Shown: positions 1 through 12,300 of the stretch, piece by piece | How the letters are laid out: each line of letters opens with the position of its first letter | How positions within the stretch are numbered: the stretch's first letter is position 1 | From: Steromphala cineraria | Taxonomy: Eukaryota > Mollusca > Gastropoda > Trochida > Trochidae | Reading direction: 5' to 3' | Assembly (NCBI GenBank): GCA_916613615.1 | Contig: OU744726.1 | Location: forward strand, 20,959,515-21,023,514 | DNA length: 64,000 nucleotides | Notes under the pieces: model-generated | What the model was told of the DNA's origin: nothing | The model's database searches: none | The model's input: only the letters and a program-made list of their open reading frames with translations | Made by a program: the position numbers and the translations under genes

Positions 1-1623
1 AAAAAAATATCCACTCGTGTATCCTCGCCCGTATGGGTAATATAATCTGATTATTTTTACATTGCATTTTACGATATAAAGTTATTTGATATACTCTTCT
101 GATATACCCTGTGTGTCACGACCTGTTAGTCTTGCTTTTCTAGCATAAAGGGGATAGCTTTCTTTCACTACCTGAAAAATGGTTTACCTTTGCTAAACTG
201 CGCAGTGATAAATATATATTACAGGTTTACAATTATACCTTAGAGAGAGTACTTTATGACCGGCCTCAATGCAATTCCATGATGTTAAATATGTTGGCTT
301 TCTTTGTGATGAAAAAGAACCATATATTCATCTGACGATTAATCACTTCACTTTTCGTTGTTGTTGGTTTGTTTTGTGAATGTGCGTTATTCTTCATCAA
401 ATGTTTAAACATATAAGGCAAACAAATGTGACTGTATTAATGTTAAATTGAATGTTGAGTGGATAGAGTTACTTCATTGAAACTATGAATGATCCCTCAT
501 GATTCTGTGTCACTAAATTTTTCCGAATAGAAGCGTTCTTTCAAATTTGGATACATTTAAACAATACTTAAACGTAACCTGAATGTAATACAAACTGAAC
601 AAGCAGAAAGAGTCGGTTGTATGCTCATCGAACTTTTATATATTTTTTATGCACGCACTAATTGGAATAACATTAGTTTCAAAATTGCATTAAAGTTTTC
701 ATTGATTTGGCTGCAGCTTGATTAAACAAATTTCTAATTTCTAAATTTCATGTCAAGGGGTCTAGCAATCGCATCACAAAACCTGAATACATTTTAAAAG
801 GAACATAATCTGTTTTAAGCAATAGAAATCTCGAAATCGAACCTTTAGAAATATTGCTTTATCTTCTAACTATTGTTTAGGTCTTGGGGAAAACAATCTG
901 TTTTAAACATGTTTCTCTCTTTCTAAAATGACTTCACATCTTGAACATTCTAAACAAGCTCTTTTGGTAACACAATAAACAATCATATATAAAAAGTGAT
1001 AAATTTATTACAAAAATATATAGTATAGGACAGTTGCATGAGATCAATGATCAATCAAATAGTTATTGCGTTCAAATAACTAAAGCATATAAGCTGTGCT
1101 GGATACAAATTCTCTTCAGATGATTATGTGTACTCTGATTAAATACTCACTGCATAAATTCACAAGTAAACGTATGAAATAAAGCAGTGTTCAAAAAACA
1201 TTAAAAATAAAGCTGGAATTCACTGATAAGATTCTTGAATGAAAACTTTTCAAAATGTCCTCGTCTCACTTCTTTCACTAAAAACAATTCAGGCAAGTAT
1301 TGCAAAATATATAATGGAATAAGCCCTTTTCCATTAAGTAGATATTTATCTCTTATTAACTTCAAAATGTAAAGACAAAATTACCAATATTTGCAAATCC
1401 TCAAGTCACCTTCGAATACTAGTTATTATGCGTATTTACTTTCAATCTTCTTTAGAACCCTGGTTTTCCTTTGCTAAATGTAATTGCGGTACTATATTGT
1501 ACAACTGTGCAAGTATAAAAGCACGTAGAATAATTCATTGATTATTATTGATATAGAAAAGGCATAGAATTAAAAAGTAAGCAAAATCCCATATGAGAGA
1601 AACTCAATACATTATTGATGATA
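1..1623. other. 3' flank of the giant gene, no coding sequence seen
   Basis: AT-rich sequence downstream of the minus-strand stop codon. I see no exon or recognisable repeat in it. It should contain the 3' UTR. The clearest minus-strand AATAAA (TTTATT on the plus strand) is at 1004-1009, about 615 bases past the stop; this is only a hint at the polyadenylation site. Confidence 0.4.
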
Positions 1624-3347
1624 TCACTGCACCATTGATACCCAACTCACAAAACAAGCAGCAACCACGAGAACCAAGACAGGGGTTTGCTTGTCGGACT
1701 TGGACACTCCAACAGTTGTAGATCGTGGTGGTCCTGATGTTGTTTCTGCAAAAGATGACGTCGTAGTGTTGGTCGGTTCAGTTGTGTTTGAAGCCATGGT
1801 TGAAGTCGCTTCCGTTGATTGTGACTGTGACCTTGAACTTGAAGCAGTTGAGGAAGATGTCATGGTTACAGTTGTTGATGAAGATCCTGAGATAGTATCA
1901 ACAACAGTTTCCGTGGTAGTAGAGATGGGGGTTGAGGTAATGGCGGGAGATGTTGTGTACGTTACTGGAACACCATCAGTAATTGTGACGACAACTGCTG
2001 TTGTGCTGTTACGAGAAGGTCGACCCGAATCTGTTACTGATACTGAGAATACATACGATCCAATGTCCAAAGAAACAAGACTTCTAATCTCTCCAGTTGA
2101 TTCGTCAATAGAAAATGACGAAGTGTTATGCACAGCAAATTGTAGCCTGGAGTTCTGATCTCTGTCAGTCGCCGATACACTCATGACAGTGCCTGGGGTT
2201 AGACTCCTAGATATCTTAACTTCATAATTCTCTTGTGCAAAAACCGGACTGAACATATTACGGGGACCAAATAAAAGTGAGTATGAAAAGGATGACGAAC
2301 CGTTGATTACACCGATGACATCAAAAATGTGAAGATAAAAGTTATCATGATAGTAGGATGTTTGCCATGCGTTCTTGTCAACGAGGATGTGTTTTCCATC
2401 ATGTCTAACAACTTCCAACAGCGACTCGCTAATGCTGTCCCTTGTGATGTTGTTTACAAGACGAATGTAGAAATAAGTTGATAGCGATTCAGTGTTTACA
2501 GAAGCTGTCAGATTGACATAACTGTAACTATTTGTTCCATCGACGTCGACATTCTGAAGGTAAAACTTTTCCACTGTAGCTTCTACAACAGGACTGGAGA
2601 AAAATCCATTGGAACTGTCGTAAATATGGTCTGGCATTTCATCCTCGTCCAAGACATCATTCACAAGGAAGTCGTCAAGCTCATCTTCTGTTGTCTCCAG
2701 TCGAACGAGATGAACCAACTCGTGATACTCCAGGTGGTCTAAAACAGATAGCTGTGGGTCTCCCAGAGGATTGATGTTTTCAAATGTAGCTGTGAAATTG
2801 TAGAATTTTCCTTTCAAAGACGATGTCAGTAGCCACCGAGCTGTTTTGGTTTCAAATGAATCTATATCACCAAAATCTATTGCTAGAGAAGGGGTCACAG
2901 GATTCGATCCCAGCTGTGCACCGATGATCTTGAAAGAAACCAACAAACCTTTCTCATTTTCAATGATTTCAGGTTGACCTGATGTGATCTTAAGTGCACG
3001 TGCCACGCCATAGGCACCATTGCTAACAGAAACTGCAAGGGTGAAAGGTACAACTGGTTCAGTTACGTCTGCAGTCATAGGATCATCACCTTGTACATAT
3101 TTCTCATGGAAATAGTTGACAATAAGGCTGGGATTTGGTTTCACTGTGATGGTATCAGGCAGGAGGCTGATTGAGAACTCGGATCCATCCACAGTGTAGG
3201 AAAGAGTTCCTCCAACATCATACAGCGTGTCCTCCTTCACTGCAGCGGTGGAGTAGGGGATGATGAGCCACTCAGCCGTCCCAGACACGTCCTGGGCTAG
3301 TTGACCAGTTCCATCTACAGCTGTGATGCCAACAAGGCTCGGCTTCC
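1624..3347 (-). CDS. last exon: beta-rich region, cadherin repeat, mucin stalk, GPI-type tail
   Basis: Acceptor TTTTAAG at the right, stop TGA at 1624-1626. The first 380 or so residues are a beta-rich region (GKPSLVGITAVDGTG, later HELVHLVRLE) of a kind I associate with large bacterial and metazoan extracellular proteins, though I cannot name the family. A cadherin repeat follows, shown by ATDRDQNSRLQFAV, FSIDESTGEI and VSVTDSGRPS. Then comes a Ser/Thr-rich stalk. The protein ends in a charged stretch (SKSDKQ) and about 18 hydrophobic residues with no cytoplasmic tail, which is the layout of a GPI-attachment signal; a short transmembrane end is the alternative. The last 36 residues are unique to this copy. 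Confidence 0.9.
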
Positions 3348-6300
3348 CTTAAAACAAATCATAGAGACTTCTGAATTGAGTTTACACTATGGGGTATTTA
3401 GAGTCACACAATTTAGAAAGTTCAAACTTGTGAAACTTTATTTTGGACTACTTCGATGCAACATATCATAAAGGTCTGTTAAAGACTGTTTGAAGTATTT
3501 TGAATTTTGAAATATCATAAATCTATGAATAAGTTTCTTAATCATCCGATAGCAGACAGTAAACTTACCGATAGAGAATAGATTATTTGTGTAGGTCCCA
3601 TCTCCATAAGTGGGTCGGATGTAGACAGTGACGTTGATGTTCTGCAGAGCTGAAAGTTCTCCATTCTCCATCTCCAGCCGAGCGTTGAATGCATCTCTGG
3701 TCAGAACAAGTTCCTGGACAATCCTAACTCGAACCTTGGCACACACCCCTTCGTCCTTCCCGCCCTGGGTTATAAAGTACAGTTTGTTACACATGTTAAA
3801 GTAATAACATATTTTCATTTATGCAAACATCCTACATCTACTGTATTACGTCGGGTCTTTTTCAGGCATAAACATGTCTCATTATTCACTTTTTCTATTC
3901 AGTTTTCTTCAAGAAAAGCAAAGCATTTTGTTGTGAGGTCATTCAAATTCATGAGAATCGCTTATTAAGAAATAATAAACTTGGCTCGTGCAAATATACC
4001 TTCACTCTCTCTCTGGTAATAAAACACATTTTAAATAAATTATATCACTCCTTCTCAAGTCATAATCTCCATATATTAAGGAGTTGAAGGAGATAATGTA
4101 TGTAATAAATGGTGCATCAAATCGTGAAAAAGCTTGAAGGGTATTGATCAAGAACATAAAAGCATGTCAACTGCAGTCTAAACTTATGTCACCTTTTTCT
4201 CTTTCTCCTTGTAGACGGTAACAGCATTATCGAATTCGTCAAAGATGGAGTCAAACCCACGCTGGAAAGAGAAAACAATCATGCTATACATTTAGATGTA
4301 AAAAATAACTGCATCTCGAATAACAACTGAAGAATGTCACAGAGTATAATATCATAGTATCTTAATAAAGTCAAAGAAAAATGAATCAAATATGTAAATG
4401 AAGATAGTCATTTCATGAATAGAATAGCTAAAAGTCAAAAAGTTAGATATAAAAGTATATTTAGACAAAAAGATCATGAACAAATATTTATCGGGTAAAT
4501 GTATACATATATATATATATTTATAAGGTACCACCATTTTACAAACCAGTGGTCGTAAGAATGAAAGACCAGATCGAAACATTTCTTCTCTTGCAACTGA
4601 CCTCTTTGGCTGAGTTCATGTCCGCCTGGAACTGCTCAGACCGGTCCATGATGGTGTTGTATGCCATCACGTCATCATCTGCACCCAGTGTAGTCAGAGT
4701 CCCGTCCTCCCAAGCTGACACTGTATTGTTCCAGCGCACCAAGAAGTTGCGCACCGTGGGTACCAGACTGGCATTCAGGGGGGCAGTGATGGACGCTATC
4801 TCGCTCTTGGACAGAAACTGGCCCTCAACGCTGTCTGCAGCCAATGCCAAATTAAATGGATTCATCCAGCTGTTGTCGTACACTTTGAACCTGCAAAACG
4901 TCATTTTTCGGTGGTTGCAAATGTACGTGTGAAAGGACAATGATCACTATGTCTAATCAAGTTGAATGCTATCCTGCACATAATTGAATCTGCAGTATCA
5001 GAAATGTTGCTTTCAAATATATTCAAAAGATATCTCGAACATATTTTTATTACATTTGTCAAACAATTTCCAAATGCCTCTCAAACAATAAAGCGCAGTT
5101 TCTTTCCTGGTGAATCTTGCCTCAGAATTTTAAATTTGTCTATGCTGTTATACACTCTAACTTCTTAACTTCTTCACTGAGATACATGAGGGGAGGACTG
5201 ACTCAAAGACAAAAGGGGCGGGGAGGAATTTGGTAAGACAATCATGGCTAAATGAGGTCTTGAAGTTGGTTGACGATCATTTAATACTATAAAGTGTAAT
5301 CTTTAAATCACTTCAAACACTGGGTACGTACATTTCTTCTCCTCCGTAAATCTCTTTCATCATGATGAGGTAGTTTCTCATAGGTCCATTGCTGTTTAAC
5401 AATCCTTGAGCAACTTCAGAATTAGCTGCACGTCGACGTCTCTGGGAGTCACAGTTCGTGGAAGCACTGTATAAGCAGCTGGGAAGATAAAAAGTTTAAA
5501 GTTGTCATTGAGAGTCTGAACTTCTATATCTACTTACAGAATTTGTAAATTTTGTTTCGTCTTGTCATTTTATCGACTGAGATATCTCACGAAGGCTACC
5601 GTTTATCGTTTTCGTTCATGAAGAAAGATAAGTTTAGCAGTTTCGTTCAGTTATATTACTCGACATACACGTTTGCATGTGTTCACGATTGAGAATTATT
5701 GAGGTTGATTTTATATGCATACAAATATTTTATGAGTTAATCGCATTGAAGTTGTTAAGATCTGCGCCAAGTACTTCGTAAAAATATCAAGACTTAATAT
5801 TCTCATTATGTTTGCATATTAATTTCAAAATGACAAATGGAAGACATATTACATTTTACAATGACGTGACTAAATAACGATAGTCCTATGTATACGAAGA
5901 AACTGAAATCATCACATAGAATTACATATCAAACAGTGTTATGTGTCATTGTGTCTGCTTCAGCTGTTTTCAAACCAACTTTCGAATTTTGGCAGGCATT
6001 TGCACAGAACACATTCCAGTTTTCAACAGTAATCTAGACTTACTAATTATGTCATAAACAATGTAACATTTAAATGAGATAGTTAGTTAGAACCTCTGAA
6101 TCAGAGAGAACATGTAGAGAGTGTGAAAGACCTATCAAGATAAATATCTTGATGTGAGTACTCATTACATAAATACTGAAACACAGTCTAAGAAAACCTA
6201 GCCTCAATATTATCCGTTTCATACTGACTCTAAAAAGGCCTAGTAGAGGGTCGCGTCAGCCGACCTTTCTGCGACCTATGACCCTCCAACGTTATACGTG

Positions 6301-9300
6301 CGAAGGCAGACTATCGTGGCTTGGTAAGCTGAGTTCTGATTGGTCAATTCGATACGTGGATTGACGCGACCCTCTACTATGCTTTGTTAGACTCAGTATA
6401 GGAGTGAAACGGATAATATTGAGGCTAGGTTTACTTAGACTGACTGAAACATACTTTCCAGCTGTCCAGAGCAATGATGCTACTCCGCACCAAGGACAAA
6501 TTGGACTCAGAGGCCCAAGAATACAAGCAAATCCAAAATCCAATCCAGCTTTGATTCCTCCAAGAAAACCACTACTTGTTCCAAGCCCAACGGTGGCAGT
6601 GGCACATCCGCCAATAGGATGGAAACCGAGGGCACAATCCTTGATGAGGCTTATAGCACAGTCGCAGGAGAGAGGGGTCACAGGGTTATAGACAACCACA
6701 GAACTAGAAGGTCGTGACGACCCACCGCCACCCCCTACAGCAGACAGAATGGTATATTAAAGGTTTAACTTTGTCATAAAAAATAATATTACAAATTAAG
6801 ACCAGCTGTTCATTTGATATACATCATTGATATTAAATTTGTCAAGTAACTATTACATGATATTACAAACAGTGACTATTTGTGATAAAAGTCTTTATCA
6901 TAAGGGCGGCATCCATATTTAAATAGTTTTTGTCAAAGATATATATAAAAGAGTTCGCTGATATATTACAAGACCCTTTTTGAATAACAATGATAATCAA
7001 TGGTTCTCTTTACAACCGTATGTGTAATTTAGAAAATAATAAATACGATATGAATTATTCATCTACTATATAATAAGCTTGCATATATTATCAAAATCGC
7101 TACAACGTAAAGGAACAAGCGGAGAAGCGAGCAGAGCTCACAATCCCCCCATTGAGGTAGTAACTACGAATATTCTATGAGATGTGCTGTGAACAAAATT
7201 ATTTTTGTTGGGTCACTTTGTAATTCATGGAAATCACAGAAATGAAAATCCACATATAGGTTTTACCCTGAAAGACATATCTAGGGATCATGATTGACAA
7301 TTGTAGAAAGATTGGTGTAGCTTTAATGTATATTTCAGGAGATATAATCCTGTAAAAGTAATTCATCATAGAATCACATTTTTGGTCATGTTTTCCATGG
7401 AAAACAACAAAAATATATAAATCATTTGTTGGTCTTATCATCAGAAGGCCCATCTAGGGATCATTGTTAATAAGTGTATAAAGTTTGGTGAAGCTAGCCA
7501 GTATAGTTTAGGAGATATGCTCCGGACTGGGGAGTCAATTAGTCATGTTTCCATGCAAACTGCAAAAAAGAATTATTCAAATTACTTTAACTGAAAGTCA
7601 GAATTCAGGATCCTGGAGATTAAAGCAAAAGGATAAAGTTGTATTTATTTCTAACCCCATATGCCAAGGTATCCACCACCGCCACCGCCGCCGCCGCCAC
7701 CACCACCACCGCCGCCGCCGCCACAAGGTAGTGGAGGTCGACCAGGGTACTGTCTGGAGAGAGTGATGTCTTGTCCTCCAGTCCTTGTCTGACCACAGAA
7801 ATAGTCGTAAAGCATCTTGAGACCACATGCTGACTGGGCCAAATTTCTCTTCACACGAGTCTTCAGAGTCACTATCACAGGAACAATGATGCTTGTGTTT
7901 GCAGGTAAATCTCCTATTGGATCGACCGTCTGAAACAAAGAAATATGAATTACTTTTGAAAATATCATGAGATTCAACATGTATTTCATTTGAATGAATT
8001 CAAGTTACGGTTAAAGCCAAATTAGTGTTTGTACAGAAAGACATATCACTTATCAATTTAACAAGGATCTTCATATATTTAGTTTCCTATCACTAAAATA
8101 TATATGGAAGATCGTGAGCAATTAAAAAGAGTTTTTAAATTCTGTTTAACCTGTGTAAACACCAGGGTTGGTTGGTTCGTTGGTAAAACAAGTCTGACGT
8201 TATCAGCACGAATCAAACCGTGGTTGGTAATGTTAAAGTTGATAACATCTTTCTTTCCTTCTTCATAGGGAATCAAATTGATATTGGCCGGTTCTACGGT
8301 AACCACCGGCATTGGTACCTGGGGAAGTAAAAAACATCATTCAACGAAAGGTCAGCTATTAAAAATGAAATAAACACATATTTCTTCGAGGGGCAGTAGC
8401 ACGTTTTTAGGGGGAATATAAGGTGATGTCAGGAAATGAAAATATATGGTTCCAATTGAAAGACAATGTATTTCAACTAAATTTAATTCAAATATATAAC
8501 GTAAAGTTTAGCCATGCCATTCCTTTTTCTTACATAGAATGAATTAAAGGTGTTCACAAAAAATGGCTGCCAATGGATTTTATGTGAATCTTCATACTTT
8601 GTCCTCTGACTATGGATGATTGGCTTGTGAAATGAGATTTTAACACTGTCAAAGTAATACATTTAGCATTAACTTACAATTATCAGTGATACTTTTAAAT
8701 ATCAAAATATCAAAAAACGTGCTACTGCCCCTTTAAGGTAAAATAAATTAAATGATTACCGCCAACAGAAAAAGTGTAAATTGTACGAAGTGATGGTGGT
8801 AAATCGAGAGAAAATGAAAGCACAAAGTTGTTACTTGAGTTTCAAACGTTGACTCCAGAGTGATGACGTATTTGTCCTCAAATGTTGTTGGCGTGACGGT
8901 CCAGGTATACGTGACTGCAACCCTCTGAAGGAAGACAGTGTAGTTGGATTCAGATGGTTTTGCTATGATGATTCGAGTGTACGCTGCATGGCCAGGTGCA
9001 GTAGCAGTCAGCGTGTATTGGTCTTCAGTTACACCCTCGAACTTCACAAACTCTGGAAAAACAGTTCTGTTTTATGATTTCACAATTATAAAACATGCTA
9101 AAATTAATGATTAATTTGTCAATTACTTTTAACAGATTTTGTCATTCTTGTTGTATGGCTCACTTTCTTCTCTTCTCTTCTCTATTGATCCTAACACATT
9201 GCTGATTGCAAAGATTCGTTACAATATCTGTTCTCATATTTTACTTACTTAAGTCCATGTATAAGGCTTAACGATTGAAACATGCAGTATGATTTTAAAT

Positions 9301-12300
9301 TTGTCATGACATATATTACAAGGAGATAGCAGTTGAGAATATAAATAATTGTACACAATCACCTGTACTGTTTGTGGTGATCCTTTGTTCCAGAAACCCT
9401 CTCCTTGGATTCCTAAGAGTAACAACAGCTCCTGACACAAGTGGTTTGTCAGAGGCAAAGTAAGTAAACTCATCTTCAACTCTCACAGTAACATTCAGTT
9501 TGTTGAGGGATGTGACATAGAACCTATATCTGATTGACGCTGAGGCAAGGTCTGAGTTCAACGCAATGGAGCCACTGAACTCCCCAAGACTATCGGCAGA
9601 ACCAGTCGTTATTGTCAACACCAACACTGCAGATTCCCCGGCCTGAAGGTTGAGACCATTCTCTGAAGCTTGGCTGCTGGAGTTGGAGAAGGAGGTGATA
9701 CTTAATCTGGACTCACTGCTCGGTAGACTTACTCTCAAAGCTGTGGCTTGAACCTCGCCTTCATTGGTGATGTTTACCTGGGAAAAGGAATCATATTGAC
9801 TGACGTAATTTGCATGATGATATTTTATAATGATATCACGACCACAATAAGTGCCGTCTACAATGAAGCATTACAAGAAATGTTTAGACAAATACATATA
9901 TGACCTATATAATGCTTCCAAATTACCTGGTACATCTTCTGTGCTGCTCTAGGGATACTATCAGTTATCGAATTTGTTGAAAGCAACAACACTGGTCTCC
10001 TAACATTAAGCTGTAGTCCCACTCTCATCCTAGCAACTGTCCCTTCCGTGGTGTTGAACACGAGACCGATCGTCCCTCTCAGAGGTCGGGAGGCACTTAT
10101 AATGAGGTCGAACTCTACCTCCGAGTTTGGTTCCAGGGTCGGTAAAAGCGGTCTTGGTTCATCAGATCTCCTGGTGTTTATTCTCACAACCACAGAGTTG
10201 AGGGGTCCTCCAATACCTTCAACCTGAGAAATGATGTACTTCACATGTTACATTTTCTTCATATTTAAGAATAAATCCTTATTTTCAACATTTGGTATTA
10301 AATAGTCCTATTAAAACATGTTTCAAGCAGTTGTGATAATACATCAATGATACATAACACATCACACAATCACACAATCACACATCACATCAGAAACTAG
10401 AAATATTCAACATTCAACAAATATAATTTTTAAAGAAATAAGTAGCATTAGTAGTAAAAGATTCAAACAAGAAAACTGTCCTAATAAGAATAAAAATCTT
10501 TTGAAATCTAGTAAGATTTTATATTTTAAAAAAGACGTTTTCTCATAAGAAATATCAGAAAGAAAATATTACTCTCATGAATTAAACCACGAAAAACATA
10601 GTAGAACAACGTAGGAAATCGTTTTTCTACATTAACTTACAATGGCCCCGACGTCCCTAATAACTCCGATGCCATCATTTCTGAGCACTGCCACTCCCCT
10701 CATCTCAACCACCTCTGTGTCGAGGTAGTCTTGTCTGCTGACGAAGCCAGGGTCACATTTCATACCCAGGACAGAACAGGACCTCTGTGCTGAGAACCCG
10801 CTGTCTGATGGATGCCTACCGTCCTTTTGTTAACAATCGTGGAGCAAACCATAAATAACACATCATTCATGATTTAATTCACATTTCAGATTAAAATACT
10901 TATATAAATTTATTGACTACTGTCGAGCAAAGTTTATGTAAAATAATATTCTTTTATAGATGAAAGATGTGGGTACCTAGAGTTTGGATCTTGAATTGAA
11001 GTTTCTCCAAAAGTTGTTTGCCATCCTTTGTTTTCCATTTGTTATTTAGTTTATCCGTTTTTCAAAATCTCTATTAAAGTAATAATATTTCCGAAGGCTA
11101 CATGTTTTTCTACAGCCAAACTGGGAATCATGTATCACCTCTTATCACGAGTCCTTGAAAAGGCAAAATAGATTACTCACCACTTCAAACAACCCACTGT
11201 CGCCGGCTTTGTAAAAGTAAACAGCCTCTATTCGGGTTTGGGTGTTCGGTGAAGTCACAACTGTTATGGTTGATGCAATTTTCCCTTTGTTACGAATTCT
11301 GTTGGTGAAATTGAATTACATGAATCCCATGACTAACAACTTTTAAAAAGATAACGGTTTGTTAGATGTTAAAGGGTGACATACATAAATAATTTGAAGG
11401 ATAATTCTTAATTGTGTGTTTACGAGACATTGTATAGCGTATGTATCTCCTTGTCATTTCGAATAGTTTAACGCTGATGTGTTCATCATTTAGAGAAACG
11501 GCAACAAATTGAGGTGGAGAAATAGAAACATTGCTTATATTCATAATAAGCAACTTGAACATTAGAACCTTTTAAAGTTTCATGTGTGTATAACATTAAT
11601 TTTTATGAAACTTGAAAGGATTTACAATTTCCGTTGTTATTTCTCAATTTAAGTATATGAACCAACTCCACCTACTTCACGTCGACAAAAGCTATCAAAG
11701 AAGACTGGCTGAAGAAGTTGACGTGTCCCATTATCCTGACAGTTCTGGGTGAAGGTAGGGAGCCGCTCGGCGTGATCTCGTCTATAGTGACATTGTAAGA
11801 AAGAGGAACTGTAAGAACCACTTGGACCTCAGCCCGACCAATCATGTTGGAGGCTCTCACTCTGATGCTGTAGGGAGTTCCACTTGCCACTGTTCTCTCC
11901 CAGTAGATCTCTCCAGTCCTCCCAGTAATCTCCATCCCGGCAGGTGCCCCGTATAGGTTCCAGTTGATTGGAGCACTGCCCTGGATAACAGGAATGGAAC
12001 TTTGATGAACATTGCTAATTAATCTAGTGGCTCTACCGTGTATTTGGCTTGAACCATTGTTGTAGGTCTCATATCAGGGTTTGACACGTGTTTAAAATGC
12101 TCATTTTATGGATTGTGAGGTTGTGTGGGGCTGAATTCCAAATTCGGGGGGCTGGAATTTTGATAGTCTGTAAATTTCTTCTACAAAAATTTCCCCCCTA
12201 GAAATAGTGGGGGGCCGGGCCCCAGCACTTCCCCCCCCCCCCCCGGCTTGCTACGGGCCTGGACTTGATGGTATACATTAAAAAGCTTGCACATTCATCT

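Noticed and set aside
1691..2158. Plus-strand open frame of 155 codons rich in Val/Glu (and its partner at 13744-14172)
   Set aside because: It is the antisense of the Ser/Thr-rich stalk codons of the last exon; low-complexity sense coding leaves the opposite strand open.
7545..7828. Histidine-, arginine- or valine-rich open frames around the GGC run
   Set aside because: These are other frames of the polyglycine codons; only the glycine frame joins neighbouring exons in phase.
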